From Aphanothece sacrum FPU1 (GTDB lineage: Bacteria > Cyanobacteriota > Cyanobacteriia > Cyanobacteriales > Microcystaceae), in the NCBI RefSeq assembly GCF_003864295.1, contig NZ_BDQK01000013.1, positions 942,501 through 1,006,500 on the forward strand: a stretch of DNA of 64,000 bases, in the 5' to 3' direction. The position numbers and the translations under genes are program-made. The notes under the pieces are model-generated. The model was not told the origin of the DNA. It worked only from the letters and a program-made list of their open reading frames with translations, and ran no database searches. How positions within the stretch are numbered: position 1 is the stretch's first letter; every line of letters starts with the position of its first letter. This document shows positions 41,939 to 50,763 of the stretch, piece by piece.

Positions 41939-42775
41939 ATGAATGGATTGTTTAAAAAAATAGGATTAGTTAGTTTAGTTAGTACAAGTTTAATTGTAAT
42001 TGGAGCAGAAAGTTCTTGGGCTGCCATTGTCAACAACCGTCCCCTTGGTGCTAATGATTTCAACTCTAGTTCTCTCCAGACTATTATGAATGGGATTAAC
42101 TCTGGCATTAATGTTAAAACTGATCAATCATCAGTGGCTTTGTGGAATGTGACAAAATCTAAAAACTCTGCTGCAACGATGATTATCGAGCTTGCTGGAT
42201 TAGCTCGTGTTAACACCTTTGGACTCTACGATCCTACTAATAAAAGCTTAATTCAAATCTTTGAAGGAGACGATGTAGGAAATGCCACACGAAAGGAATC
42301 TGCCACAATTGCTTTTACCAGAGTTAAGAATCAGTACATTGTGACCATTACTGAAGTCCAAAAGAATAAAAATGATGATAAAGATGGATTAGTAACAACG
42401 GGTACTCTCAATTCTAATTTCTTTGGTTTTTATCTGATGAACCCCCAAGGGATTTTCTACACTGAAGATTCAGCCAATCAAAACGGTAAACCTCAAACCA
42501 TTGTTTTTGATGGAAATGGAAACACCCTAAACTTAAAAGGGGCTGAAATTAATGATACAACCTTCGATAAAGGCGATGACTTTATCCTCGCTTTTGAAGA
42601 CATTCCCTTCGACAGAAGTGACAAAGACTTCAACGATATGGTTCTTAAAGTTGGTGGTATTGGAGCAGTGACCCCTGAGGATACTCAGACTATTCCTGAA
42701 CCCCTCACCATACTCGGTACATTTGGGGCGGCTGGTTTTGGAGCTTTCTTCAAACGAAAACTAGCTAAAAAATAA
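41939..42775 (+). CDS. exported DUF4114 protein with PEP-CTERM sorting signal
   Basis: A 278-residue secreted protein. It has an N-terminal signal peptide (about 1-28, ending SSWAA), a beta-rich middle, and a DUF4114-type segment with acidic repeats LAFEDIPFDRSDKDFNDMVL near 228-247. The C-terminus is the PEP-CTERM tripartite signal: PEPLTILGTFGAAGFGAFF followed by KRKLAKK. PEP-CTERM proteins are processed by exosortase and exposed or released with exopolysaccharide. Its neighbour is the glycan-export operon, which fits an envelope role. The acidic segment may bind calcium. Confidence 0.82.
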   Translation: MNGLFKKIGLVSLVSTSLIVIGAESSWAAIVNNRPLGANDFNSSSLQTIMNGINSGINVKTDQSSVALWNVTKSKNSAATMIIELAGLARVNTFGLYDPTNKSLIQIFEGDDVGNATRKESATIAFTRVKNQYIVTITEVQKNKNDDKDGLVTTGTLNSNFFGFYLMNPQGIFYTEDSANQNGKPQTIVFDGNGNTLNLKGAEINDTTFDKGDDFILAFEDIPFDRSDKDFNDMVLKVGGIGAVTPEDTQTIPEPLTILGTFGAAGFGAFFKRKLAKK

Positions 42776-42814
42776 ATGTTCTGATAGCTCAATATCGTAT
42801 TTTTGTGGCGATAG

Positions 42815-42925
42815 ACTTTAACTCTTTAGAGTTAAGCTATACAAACAAAGGTTGCCCACTTTCGTATAACTTAGTCCGCGAAGGCGGACTTCGTTTTTAT
42901 AGGATGAGGCTTTAGCCTTTTATTA
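42815..42925. repeat. hairpin-rich repeat related to the MITE interior
   Basis: It contains GAGTTAAGCTATACAAACAA, a damaged TTGCC hairpin, then TTAGTCCGCGAAGGCGGACT followed by TCGTTTTTATAGG and AGGCTTTAGCCTTTTATTAA. The same order is found inside the MITE at 8656-8844, but here the 26-bp termini are missing. It lies between the PEP-CTERM and methylase genes. Confidence 0.75.
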
Positions 42926-43019
42926 AATTATTAGTTTAGTAATTAAGTAATTAAATACTTTCTCACAAGTTTCACAATTAAGTTTTTCAAAAAAAACAGA
43001 GTTATCTTTCATATATATT

Positions 43020-43931
43020 TTAATAATTAAAAACCAATATTTCTCTAATTAAACCGCGACTATTACCTTTAGAATTAATCATCCTTGAAGCAGAAATACG
43101 AGTTATATTAAACTCCTGATATAATTTATCAAAAAAAGTATCATCAACATAATTTGTCGGATCAGAATTACTTAGCATTTGTAACGCTCCCTGATTTGAT
43201 GCTGTCACAAAAACATCTCTTAACCGTCTTTGTTCATTATCATCAAAATCTGATGAACTATAAGCATTAAAACTAGCGGTTTTACTAATAGGACGATAGG
43301 GCGGATCATAATAAATAAATGTAGATTCATCCGCATATTTTAGAGCTTCAGAAAAATCTTTGTGTTGAATTTCAGCAATTTTAAATGCTTGATTAACAGC
43401 CCTAAGATTTCCCTCATTGAGTATTTTAGGATTTTTATAACTACCCATCGGAACATTAAAATGCCCCTTACTATTAACCCGATATAAACCATTGAAACAA
43501 GTTCTATTGAGAAAAACAGTAAAAGCGGCCCTTTCTAGCCAATCTTTATCATAAGTATTAGTATCAATTTTTTTATCAAACTCATTGTAAATATCTCTAG
43601 ATTGATAATAAAAAGTGTTTCGGTTATCAGGGGTTAAACTCAGATAATTTTCTTCTAAAATAGATAATTTATTAATAAGAGAATTAACATCATTTTGAAT
43701 AACTTTATAAAGAATAATTAATTCTATATTTTTGTCAAAAAGATAAGCTTTTTTAATCGGAAAACGAGAGTAAATATCAAAAAATACGGCTCCCCCACCC
43801 AAAAAAGGCTCTATATAGGTCTTTATTTCTCCGGTGTGCAGTTTTTTAGGATATTTTGGGTTAATTTCGGGTAATAACTGGGTTTTTCCTCCTGCCCATT
43901 TCAAAACTGGAGATATTATTATGTGTACCAT
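43020..43931 (-). CDS. Dam-family N6-adenine DNA methyltransferase
   Basis: A 303-residue class-alpha adenine methylase of the D12/Dam (DpnM-like) family. The SAM-binding start is LKWAGGKTQLLPEI near 9-22, motif I is EPFLGGGAVFFDIY near 41-54, and the catalytic motif IV is YYDPPYRPIS near 207-216. TRISASRMINSKGNSRG near 279-295 resembles the end of GATC-specific enzymes. No restriction endonuclease gene is adjacent, so it is an orphan here. GATC specificity is inferred; GATC is the core of the abundant HIP1 octamer. The gene is downstream of psaC but separated by a terminator. Confidence 0.85.
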   Translation of the reverse strand: MVHIIISPVLKWAGGKTQLLPEINPKYPKKLHTGEIKTYIEPFLGGGAVFFDIYSRFPIKKAYLFDKNIELIILYKVIQNDVNSLINKLSILEENYLSLTPDNRNTFYYQSRDIYNEFDKKIDTNTYDKDWLERAAFTVFLNRTCFNGLYRVNSKGHFNVPMGSYKNPKILNEGNLRAVNQAFKIAEIQHKDFSEALKYADESTFIYYDPPYRPISKTASFNAYSSSDFDDNEQRRLRDVFVTASNQGALQMLSNSDPTNYVDDTFFDKLYQEFNITRISASRMINSKGNSRGLIREILVFNY

Positions 43932-43951
43932 AAGATTTAAAAAACAATAAA

Positions 43952-43974
43952 AGAGGGAACAAATTGTTCCCTCT
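43952..43974 (-). terminator. psaC terminator
   Basis: AGAGGGAAC (43952-43960) and GTTCCCTCT (43966-43974) form a 9-bp stem with loop AAATT. On the minus strand it is followed by TTTATTGTTTTTT. It lies 62 bp downstream of the psaC stop and just upstream of the methylase start, so it would end the psaC message. Confidence 0.8.
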
Positions 43975-44035
43975 AATTAAAAAATTATAGGCGATTGAAA
44001 GTATGTTAATGATGACCAGCTTAATGACAGGTTTG

Positions 44036-44281
44036 TTAGTAAGCAAGACCCATACTACGGGTAGTTTCTGCGCCTAGATAAACACGGATGCTCAAGAAGT
44101 CAGTAGGACAAGCGGTTTCGCATCGTTTGCAACCAACACAATCTTCTGTCCGGGGGGAAGCAGCAATCTGAGCAGCTTTACAGCCATCCCAGGGAACCAT
44201 TTCCAGAACGTCTAGGGGACAAGCGCGAACGCATTGGGTACAGCCAATACAGGTATCGTAGATGTTAACTTTATGTGACAT
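44036..44281 (-). CDS. psaC: photosystem I iron-sulfur subunit PsaC
   Basis: The 81-residue stromal-side subunit that holds the FA and FB [4Fe-4S] clusters of photosystem I and passes electrons to ferredoxin or flavodoxin. Both cluster motifs are intact: [12 protein letters not shown] near 11-22 and [12 protein letters not shown] near 48-59. The C-terminus ends [10 protein letters not shown] as in all cyanobacteria and plastids. It is transcribed alone, with a strong hairpin terminator downstream. Confidence 0.98.
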   Translation of the reverse strand: MSHKVNIYDTCIGCTQCVRACPLDVLEMVPWDGCKAAQIAASPRTEDCVGCKRCETACPTDFLSIRVYLGAETTRSMGLAY

Positions 44282-44616
44282 TTAGTATTCGGCTCCTTAA
44301 CCTTGGTGTTCTCCTAAATTAAACAGTCGGGGTTGACGATTCCCACATACAACGCTTACGCTTTGTACGGGGATTTTTCGCGCAGATCTGTTAAGGGATA
44401 GTTTACCGCAGAGACTGAATTTCCTTATCTAAAAAGGGTCAGAACTTTAAATTATGTAACAGTTCAAAGATCTGATTTAAACTCAGGCATCATAATTGTA
44501 CACTTAAACGTCATAAATTCTAATTTAGTGATATTTCCCGTTATTAAACCAACTTTAAAATCAGTAATCTCTTTTTTCTGTCTATATTCTTGATTTTTTA
44601 TCCTTTTAGCTTTTTT
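44282..44616 (-). other. upstream region of psaC
   Basis: This 335-bp gap holds the psaC promoter and leader. The first 110 bp upstream of psaC are relatively rich in G and C; the remainder is AT-rich. No open frame of note and no clear -35/-10 pair could be assigned by eye. Confidence 0.4.
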
Positions 44617-44997
44617 CTAATCTTCTAATTGTTTAACGGAAACTTCCACCGCTTCTACATCAATAGTTCCAGGAGGTGTAATTCTCTGAAAATGTCCCCC
44701 TTGAATTTGGAGTGGTTCTCCACAACTAGGACAATTACACTCTATAGAATTAAAGGCGGTAAACTCATAATTACACACAGGACATTGATCTTCGACTAAA
44801 TTTCGTCTCATCCACCAACGCAACCCCCAAAAGCTGATGATGGGTAGCAAAATGATCGCCCCCAACAAAATCAAAAAGCTATTGACAACCCAACCTAAGC
44901 CAATAGACCCTAATAACAGTCCTAACAATAAGAAAGTTAACAAACAGCCTAAACCTGAATTGTTCATCCATACTAATTTTGGGTACTGATTATTCAC
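44617..44997 (-). CDS. membrane protein with C-terminal zinc ribbon
   Basis: A 126-residue protein with two hydrophobic helices (about 17-37 and 39-58) and then a cytosolic zinc ribbon, CPVCNYEF (CPxC near 73) and CNCPSCGEP (CPxCG near 88). The order membrane hairpin plus rubredoxin-like zinc knuckle recurs in conserved but unnamed cyanobacterial proteins. It lies upstream of psaC on the same strand but 335 bp away, so it is not an obvious operon partner. Function unknown. Confidence 0.65.
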   Translation of the reverse strand: MNNQYPKLVWMNNSGLGCLLTFLLLGLLLGSIGLGWVVNSFLILLGAIILLPIISFWGLRWWMRRNLVEDQCPVCNYEFTAFNSIECNCPSCGEPLQIQGGHFQRITPPGTIDVEAVEVSVKQLED

Positions 44998-45183
44998 GAC
45001 GATCTCCGATTGCTAATCCCTAGCACTGTTGTTTTTCTATCTTAAATGCAAAAAGAGGACTCCCGCTACACCGAAAGGTTAGCGGTGAGATGAATTTTTG
45101 CCATTACTTCGATATGAATAACGGTTAATGGTCATGATTTGGTGAGATAATTAATTCATCTATAGATGTGTTAATAATGCAAC

Positions 45184-45858
45184 ATGGCTAAGGAAAAAGA
45201 TTCCTTAACATCATCTTCGCCAAAAACAACGGTCTTAGCTGTTGTCAATGGCAAAGGGGGCGTAGGTAAAACAACGACTGCGATTAATTTAGCGGCTATT
45301 TTAGGGGAAAAACAAGCGGTTTTATTGGTTGACGCTGATCCCCAAGGTTCGGCCACTTGGTGGGCCGAACGAAACCAAGCGGGGATGAATTTTGATTTGA
45401 CTGAGGAAACTGATCCGAAATTCTTAGGTAAACTTCGTCAAATTAACGAATATGCTCTAATTGTCGTGGATACACCCCCTGCATTGCGTTCAGAAGCTCT
45501 GCAAGCGGTTATTACTTGCGCTGACTATCTGGTATTGCCTACACCACCGGCCGCGATGGATTTAACGGCACTCATTGAAACGGTACGCACCGCCGTTATG
45601 CCCCTTAAAACTCCTCATCGGGTACTATTGACCAAGGTAGATGCTCGCAGTTTAAAGGAAACCTTGGAGGCGCAAAATACCCTGTTAGAGTTGGGAATTC
45701 CGGCTTGTCATGCCTTTGTACGTCAATATAAGGCTCATGAACGGGCTGTTTTAGAAGGGGTTCCTATTACGGAATGGCGGGGGAAAAATTCTAAGGAAGC
45801 TCAAGCAGATTATCGTCGTGTTACAGAAGAACTACAAAGAGATTGGGGGAAATTATGA
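45184..45858 (+). CDS. mcdA: ParA-family ATPase, probable carboxysome-positioning McdA
   Basis: A 224-residue ParA/MinD-class ATPase with the classical deviant Walker A GKGGVGKTT near 23-31, DADPQGSATWW near 50-60 and switch region VVDTPPALRSEAL near 97-109. Chromosomal plasmid-type ParB is absent. Instead the next gene overlaps by four bases (ATGA) and encodes a coiled-coil protein ending GWFD. ParA followed by a coiled-coil partner with an invariant C-terminal Trp is the layout of cyanobacterial type 2 McdAB, which spaces carboxysomes on the nucleoid. Assignment rests on this context; a general ParA of other cargo is the alternative. Confidence 0.7.
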   Translation: MAKEKDSLTSSSPKTTVLAVVNGKGGVGKTTTAINLAAILGEKQAVLLVDADPQGSATWWAERNQAGMNFDLTEETDPKFLGKLRQINEYALIVVDTPPALRSEALQAVITCADYLVLPTPPAAMDLTALIETVRTAVMPLKTPHRVLLTKVDARSLKETLEAQNTLLELGIPACHAFVRQYKAHERAVLEGVPITEWRGKNSKEAQADYRRVTEELQRDWGKL

Positions 45859-46448
45859 GAAAACCACGAATATCGGATTTAATACGGGAAGAAGTGAATC
45901 AATCTATTGATGTTGAAGCGACTGTTTTGGAAACTTCAGATACTGTTTTAACTACTTCAAATAATGACATCACTAACACTGAAATTGATGCTCAAGTTAA
46001 TGAATTAACTGCAGCTTTAGAAAAAGCTCATGAACAAGTTAATACTTTAGAAACTCAGATTAATTCTTTGGAAACTGAAGTCAAAAATCAAAAAAAATTA
46101 GTTAAAAGTTTAGAGACTAGGTTAAAAGAAAACAGTAAAAATCAAACGGAATTAGATGATCAAAAACAGTTAGTTGAGAAACTTTACGCGCAACTTCAAC
46201 AAAAAGAAGAAATTGTCAGCGAATTAGAGAAAAAAAATCAACTAATTGAATTACTTCAAACTGAACTTAATAATATTCCTAAACCTGCCCTAATTCCTGC
46301 GCCAGCTAAAGACATTATTGTACAGAAAGAAGTGCAAAAAGAGACAGCTTTTGCCAGACAAGGGCGAGAGTTAGAAGCATATATCTCTCCTGCTGTTACC
46401 AGTAAACAAAAACAATTAACTAATCAAGATATTGGTTGGTTTGATTAA
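45855..46448 (+). CDS. mcdB: coiled-coil partner of ParA, probable McdB
   Basis: A 197-residue protein with a charged N-terminus (RKPRISDLIREEVNQ), a low-complexity acidic stretch, a long central coiled coil (about 45-145, rich in Leu/Glu/Gln/Lys heptads), a Pro-rich linker (IPKPALIPAPAK) and a C-terminus ending QDIGWFD. McdB proteins have this organisation, and an invariant tryptophan near the C-terminus is a known family mark. I chose ATG 45855, in the ATGA overlap with the ATPase stop and with GGGGGA upstream; TTG 45843 is less likely. It would link McdA to carboxysomes. Confidence 0.68.
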   Translation: MRKPRISDLIREEVNQSIDVEATVLETSDTVLTTSNNDITNTEIDAQVNELTAALEKAHEQVNTLETQINSLETEVKNQKKLVKSLETRLKENSKNQTELDDQKQLVEKLYAQLQQKEEIVSELEKKNQLIELLQTELNNIPKPALIPAPAKDIIVQKEVQKETAFARQGRELEAYISPAVTSKQKQLTNQDIGWFD

Positions 46449-46483
46449 TAATTATTCTAGGGGTTTAATACGGTTAAATTCTA

Positions 46484-46508
46484 TAGGATGCGTTGGGAAC
46501 GCATCCTA
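46484..46508 (+). terminator. hairpin after the mcdAB-like operon
   Basis: TAGGATGCGTT (46484-46494), loop GGG, AACGCATCCTA (46498-46508), an 11-bp perfect stem 35 bp after the operon stop, followed by a weak T-rich tract (GGTTGTTTTATTTC). GGATGCGTTxxxAACGCATCC is also a common dispersed cyanobacterial hairpin, so it may be a repeat used as terminator. Confidence 0.6.
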
Positions 46509-46725
46509 CTAGGTTGTTTTATTTCAAAATGAGAATTGCTGAAAAAAACTTGTCAAACTTAACTTGACATGATATTATATAGATAATGAAAAATGTGCGC
46601 GCCTGTAACCTCTTTCCTAATAAAAAAAATGTAGGGACACGCCACTAACAATCTTTGTACAAAACCATAATCTACAAATTGCCTTGTCCTGGTTAATTAA
46701 TAATTAAATCCGCGATCATATAATA

Positions 46726-47010
46726 TTGGGCAAAGTCAACGGAACTGTTAACGCTGATGAGTTATTAGATTTAGTTAAAAAAGCTGAAATTGAAGGAGAA
46801 AGAATTATTATAGAAAAAGAAGGGAAAGGCCAAGTCGCTATTATTAATTATGCAGATTTACAATATTTAGAAGCTTTAGAAGATGCGAGAGATTCTGAGT
46901 TATTACGTCAAGCAGTAGCAGAAAGTAATGGAGAATTTTACACTCTTGAAGAAATGTTAGCAGAAAAAGGATTAACTTTAGAAGATATAGCAAGGGAAGA
47001 CTATGAATAA
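46726..47010 (+). CDS. Phd/YefM-type antitoxin
   Basis: A 94-residue antitoxin of the Phd/YefM class. The N-terminal DNA-binding part has ELLDLVKKAEIEGERIIIEKE (near 13-33), then VAIINYADLQYLEALED, and the C-terminal helix FYTLEEMLAEKG neutralises the toxin. The only start is TTG at 46726, preceded by an AT-rich stretch without a clear ribosome site. It overlaps the toxin gene by 8 bp. The region just upstream (46640-46700) is a dispersed GTAGGGACACGCC repeat. Confidence 0.78.
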   Translation: MGKVNGTVNADELLDLVKKAEIEGERIIIEKEGKGQVAIINYADLQYLEALEDARDSELLRQAVAESNGEFYTLEEMLAEKGLTLEDIAREDYE

Positions 47011-47272
47011 AACCTATTTTCTGCAAATAGATAAAGTCGCAATTAAAGCATTGGATAACTTGCTTTTGAAAATATATAAACAAGTGACAATGAAACTATT
47101 TTTATTGCAAAAAAATAGTTTTCCTCAAGATTGTAAAAAACTACAAGGATATGAAAGAGGTTATAGAGTTGATCAAGGTGAATATAGAATTTTATACATG
47201 GTTGAGGATGATAAAATTAGAGTGTTTAAAATCGGTAAACGTAATGATGATGAAGTTTACCGTAATTTATAA
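47003..47272 (+). CDS. RelE/ParE-type toxin
   Basis: An 89-residue toxin of the RelE/ParE superfamily. Visible hallmarks are LQIDKVAIKALDNL, CKKLQGYERGYRVDQGEYRI (near 43-62, with the Arg-rich core strand) and ILYMVEDDKIRVFKIGKRND. RelE members cleave mRNA at the ribosome; ParE members inhibit gyrase. Sequence suggests the RelE side, through the R-V-x-x-GEYRILY strand and C-terminal Arg/Asp. It pairs with the overlapping antitoxin gene. Confidence 0.82.
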   Translation: MNKTYFLQIDKVAIKALDNLLLKIYKQVTMKLFLLQKNSFPQDCKKLQGYERGYRVDQGEYRILYMVEDDKIRVFKIGKRNDDEVYRNL

Positions 47273-47299
47273 TATAAAAAACACTAAAAGAGTTAATTC

Positions 47300-47605
47300 C
47301 TAAGTCAATCTTTCCCGTCCGATATGTACTTCCCATTCTACAACTCTAGCAGATTCTGCTAACATACCGTCTCGAACACGAGGACTTGTATTGACAATTT
47401 CGAGGGCAGCCTCAGCATTCTCCGCTTTTATTATCCATAGTCCTGTACCATCATGAGGAAAAAACGGGCCACAGCAAATTAAAACACCTTTTTGGGCTTG
47501 TTCACGGAACCAGGAAAGTTGATCAAGATCATGTTCAGGATGGTCGTTTTTGTATTGATAATAGTCTGGGACAGTGGCAACAACAACAGCAAAAAGTTTA
47601 GTCAT
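47300..47605 (-). CDS. YCII-related (YciI-like) protein
   Basis: A 101-residue protein of the YCII family with a dimeric ferredoxin-like fold. It has FAVVVATVPDYYQYKND, the conserved His in HPEHDLDQL, GVLICCGPFFPHDGTGLWII, and the C-terminal region DGMLAESARVVEW. A His/Asp pair in this family has been suggested to be catalytic, but substrates are generally unknown. It lies 27 bp downstream of the WecA-like gene on the same strand. Confidence 0.78.
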   Translation of the reverse strand: MTKLFAVVVATVPDYYQYKNDHPEHDLDQLSWFREQAQKGVLICCGPFFPHDGTGLWIIKAENAEAALEIVNTSPRVRDGMLAESARVVEWEVHIGRERLT

Positions 47606-47632
47606 ACTCTTATTAGTAAAATCTAATAAATT

Positions 47633-48706
47633 TTAATTTCTCACTTTGCGAATATTACGCCAAGCTTGCCATCCAACATATCCTAAAAGAAAAGTCGCTC
47701 CGATGGCAAATCCCCAACCACTGGGAATATTAGAAAATCCTAAGGCTAAACTACCAACCCAAAGAGTTAAAGCATAAATAAATAACACCGTCAGACGATG
47801 AGAAATACCTGCTTCAATCAAGCGATGATGTAAATGACGTTTATCAGCAGTAAAAGGTGATTTACCTTGAGTCAGACGAGAAATAATCACAGCCGACATA
47901 TCCACAATGGGAACAGCTAATACCAGAATAGGCAAAAGAACCGCCGTAACCGCTACTGTCGTCACTGCAGCCGTTTTTACCAATCCAATGACCCCAACTC
48001 CTGCTAAAGTAAAGCCCATAAAATAAGCCCCCCCATCCCCCATAAAAATCTGGGCCGGGTTAAAATTGTACCGTAGAAACCCTAATGCCCCCCCGGCCAA
48101 AGCTGCTGCAATCAAAGCTGCGGCCGGTTGTTCCATAAATAAGGTTAAAACCATCATCACTACCGCAGAGATGCCACAGCCACCCGCCGCTAAGCCATCT
48201 AAACCATCAATCCAGTTAACTGCATTGGCCATCCCTACCAGCCAAATAACGGTTAGGGGGAGACTTAACCAACCAATTTGGACTAAATCCGCAAAAGGAA
48301 TGGAGAGGAAATCAATACGCACTCCCACACCCCAAGCTGCACTAGCTACAATCGTTTGTACAATTAACCGAGACATGGGGCTAAGATTAAACAAATCATC
48401 GGTTAATCCAATCAGGAAGAAGGCAATACCCCCTAAAATAACCCCCCAAATTTCCCATTCTTTATTGGGAGGAAGCAAACCAAAGCCCCCCAAAACCCAA
48501 ACGATGAGAAGGGCGATTATGGTTCCGGCAAAAATAGAGACTCCCCCTAAGCGTACCATTGGACGTTGGTGCATTTTTCGTGGATTAGGTTTATCCACAA
48601 AACCCGTTTTATGACCAATTTGATTGATGATGGGGGTACTCCACCAAACAACCATCAGTGAAATGAAAAAGGCGGAAAGATGGAACAGTTCTCCTGGCAT
48701 GGTCAT
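47633..48706 (-). CDS. undecaprenyl-phosphate GlcNAc-1-phosphate transferase (WecA/TagO-like)
   Basis: A 357-residue polytopic enzyme of the MraY/WecA/TagO superfamily with about eleven membrane helices. It has KMHQRPMVRLGGVSIF near 44-59, the catalytic Asp pair LTDDLFNLSP near 100-109, NWIDGLDGLAAG near 164-175, and MGDGGAYFMGF near 222-232 on cytosolic loops. It links a sugar phosphate to undecaprenyl phosphate, starting envelope glycan assembly. HxR-type recognition by the RHLHHRL segment near 290 favours the WecA group over MraY. Starts at 48706 or 48700 are both possible. Confidence 0.85.
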   Translation of the reverse strand: MTMPGELFHLSAFFISLMVVWWSTPIINQIGHKTGFVDKPNPRKMHQRPMVRLGGVSIFAGTIIALLIVWVLGGFGLLPPNKEWEIWGVILGGIAFFLIGLTDDLFNLSPMSRLIVQTIVASAAWGVGVRIDFLSIPFADLVQIGWLSLPLTVIWLVGMANAVNWIDGLDGLAAGGCGISAVVMMVLTLFMEQPAAALIAAALAGGALGFLRYNFNPAQIFMGDGGAYFMGFTLAGVGVIGLVKTAAVTTVAVTAVLLPILVLAVPIVDMSAVIISRLTQGKSPFTADKRHLHHRLIEAGISHRLTVLFIYALTLWVGSLALGFSNIPSGWGFAIGATFLLGYVGWQAWRNIRKVRN

Positions 48707-48829
48707 AGGCCTGGTTAGTTGGGTGAGTCGTTTACCACAAGGTTTACCTTAAGTTACTCTATTTTGGTATGGTCAACCTAAAGCCTATTATTGAGTTTAG
48801 CTTTTAGATTGACCAAGAATCTCAAATCA

Positions 48830-49132
48830 TTACCAACTAGATTTAACTACACCGGGTAAAAGTCCTTGGTGGGCCCATTCGCGCAGTACGTTACGAGATA
48901 AGCCAAAATCCCGATAATATCCTCTAGAACGTCCTGTGACCCAGCATCGGTTACGACGACGGTTAGGGGAACTATTACGGGGGAGTTGCTGAAGTTGACG
49001 CTGTAAGTTCATTTTATCTTCATAGTCTTCGGCTACGCGAAATTCTTCTTTAAGGGTCGCGCGTTTCTCTGCATACTTATCTACTAGACGACTGCGCTTT
49101 TTTTCGCGCTCAATCATGGATCTTTTAGCCAT
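48830..49132 (-). CDS. rpsN: 30S ribosomal protein S14
   Basis: A 100-residue S14 of the zinc-free long type. It starts [20 protein letters not shown], has [18 protein letters not shown]-like sequence ([20 protein letters not shown]) in the middle and ends [10 protein letters not shown]. It binds the 3' domain of 16S rRNA in the small-subunit head. The open frame reaches 49186, but the ATG at 49132 gives the universal N-terminus. As in many cyanobacteria it stands outside the main ribosomal protein operons. Confidence 0.96.
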   Translation of the reverse strand: MAKRSMIEREKKRSRLVDKYAEKRATLKEEFRVAEDYEDKMNLQRQLQQLPRNSSPNRRRNRCWVTGRSRGYYRDFGLSRNVLREWAHQGLLPGVVKSSW

Positions 49133-49309
49133 AAGTCTTAGGGTTAGATTTTTCCAATAAAGACACCATTCTCTATTATAACCCAAATTTTTGGTCGTTG
49201 GACATAAAATAAATAACTGTGTGTTAAAAAAACGGGTTCTCCAAATTTTGTCAGAAATGCAGGTACTGATATATTGAATGAAATACGGCTATAACTCCGA
49301 ACTCCGATT

Positions 49310-49334
49310 GTTGGGTTTCCTTCGTCAACCCAAC
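49310..49334. repeat. GTTGGGTT hairpin repeat
   Basis: GTTGGGTT (49310-49317) pairs with AACCCAAC (49327-49334) around TCCTTCGTC, a hairpin familiar from cyanobacterial intergenic DNA. It lies in the 280-bp gap between rpsN and the sensor kinase gene, which otherwise holds AT-rich promoter-type sequence and no gene. Confidence 0.6.
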
Positions 49335-49412
49335 CTACATTGTTTAATCACCTCTGTATTGATGATTTGTTGTTGTGTTTGTATGTTTCCTGATTTGTAT
49401 TAAACTATTATT

Positions 49413-50750
49413 ATGTTCCAAACTACGCGCCGTCGTTTAGCTATTTGGTATACTAGCGTTACTGCTATCTTATTATTATTATTTGCAACGGTTGTTTTTT
49501 TCTATGTTCGGAGTACCTTAGTAGAAAGAATTGATGATACTCTTAAGCACGTTGTTGAAGTAGTTAATCGTTCCTTAGTTATTGAATCAGTTTCTTTGGA
49601 AGAAGGACGATATAACGTTAATGTTGAAGCAAGTTTTAGGGATAATAGAGAAGCAGTAGAAGACGATCACATTGAGATAGAATGGTTTAATTCTCAAGGT
49701 GAATTATTATGGTCTACTTTTACTGCAACCCCTAAGATTAATGTTAACCCTTATCGACGGGCCGAAACTGTTTATCTTGCAGATAATCGTGTTCTTAGAC
49801 AAGTCACACAACGAGTTAATATAGATCATTATATTTTAGGTTATTTAAGAGTCAGTCATCCTTGGTTTGAAGTGACAAAACCTATTCGTCAATTAACCAT
49901 TGATTTAATATTAGGAGGATTGTTTACTATTATTATTGTTGGATGTATTGGCTGGTTTTTATCAGGTTTAGCCATTAAACCTATTCGAGATTCTTATCAA
50001 AGTTTAAAGCAATTTACGGCTGATGCTTCCCACGAATTAAGAAATCCTATTGCCACTATTCAAACTAATGTACAAATGGCTTTAGCTTATCCAGAAGCCG
50101 ATCCACAATTGCAACAAAGACAGTTAAAAGTAGTAGAAAGATTGACAAAACGCTTAGGAAATTTAGTCAATGATTTATTATTTTTAGCTCGTTCTGATAG
50201 TGGAATTATACAAACTAATTATCAACCTGTTCCTTTAGATGCGTTATTAATTGAAGTCATAGAAGAACAAAGAACTCTAGCAGAACAAAAAGAAATTTTT
50301 CTCTCTTTACACATTCTTGATCCTGAGCCAAAATTATTAGACCCATCTCAAGATAATTTTACCTTACAAGGAGATTGGGATCAATTAGCTCGTTTATTCA
50401 CTAATTTAATTAGCAATGCTTTAGAACATAGTTTTATAGATGAAGATTTAATTAAAAAAAAAGCAAAGATACCGTCAATTGAAGTAGAATTAAAAAAAAT
50501 TAAACGAGATCGCTTTACTCACTTACAAGTTAAAATAAAAGATAATGGTAAAGGAGTATCTGAAACAGTATTAACTCATTTATTTGATCGATTTTATCGA
50601 ATCGATACGTCTCGAATGTATAAAAAATCAGGAGGAACAGGATTAGGATTATCCATTGCTAAAGCTATCGTTGAAAATCATCACGGACAAATTAAAGTAG
50701 AAAGTATCCTAGGAAAAGAAACAACTTTTACCGTTAGTTTACCTTTGTAA
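49413..50750 (+). CDS. two-component sensor histidine kinase
   Basis: A 445-residue membrane sensor kinase. It has two transmembrane helices (about 12-33 and 163-190) flanking a periplasmic sensing domain, a short HAMP-like linker, the H-box FTADASHELRNPIATIQ with the phospho-accepting His near 210, N-box NLISNALEHS, G1 DNGKGVS and G2 GGTGLGLSIAKAI. It is similar in layout to cyanobacterial Rpp/Nrs-type kinases, but the signal cannot be told. No response regulator gene is next to it, so it is an orphan here. Confidence 0.85.
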   Translation: MFQTTRRRLAIWYTSVTAILLLLFATVVFFYVRSTLVERIDDTLKHVVEVVNRSLVIESVSLEEGRYNVNVEASFRDNREAVEDDHIEIEWFNSQGELLWSTFTATPKINVNPYRRAETVYLADNRVLRQVTQRVNIDHYILGYLRVSHPWFEVTKPIRQLTIDLILGGLFTIIIVGCIGWFLSGLAIKPIRDSYQSLKQFTADASHELRNPIATIQTNVQMALAYPEADPQLQQRQLKVVERLTKRLGNLVNDLLFLARSDSGIIQTNYQPVPLDALLIEVIEEQRTLAEQKEIFLSLHILDPEPKLLDPSQDNFTLQGDWDQLARLFTNLISNALEHSFIDEDLIKKKAKIPSIEVELKKIKRDRFTHLQVKIKDNGKGVSETVLTHLFDRFYRIDTSRMYKKSGGTGLGLSIAKAIVENHHGQIKVESILGKETTFTVSLPL

Positions 50751-50763
50751 AATAATCAGAAAT

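Noticed and set aside
48066-48614. 182-codon plus-strand frame at 48066-48614
   Set aside because: It is antisense to the WecA-like transferase, whose motifs are all in the minus frame.
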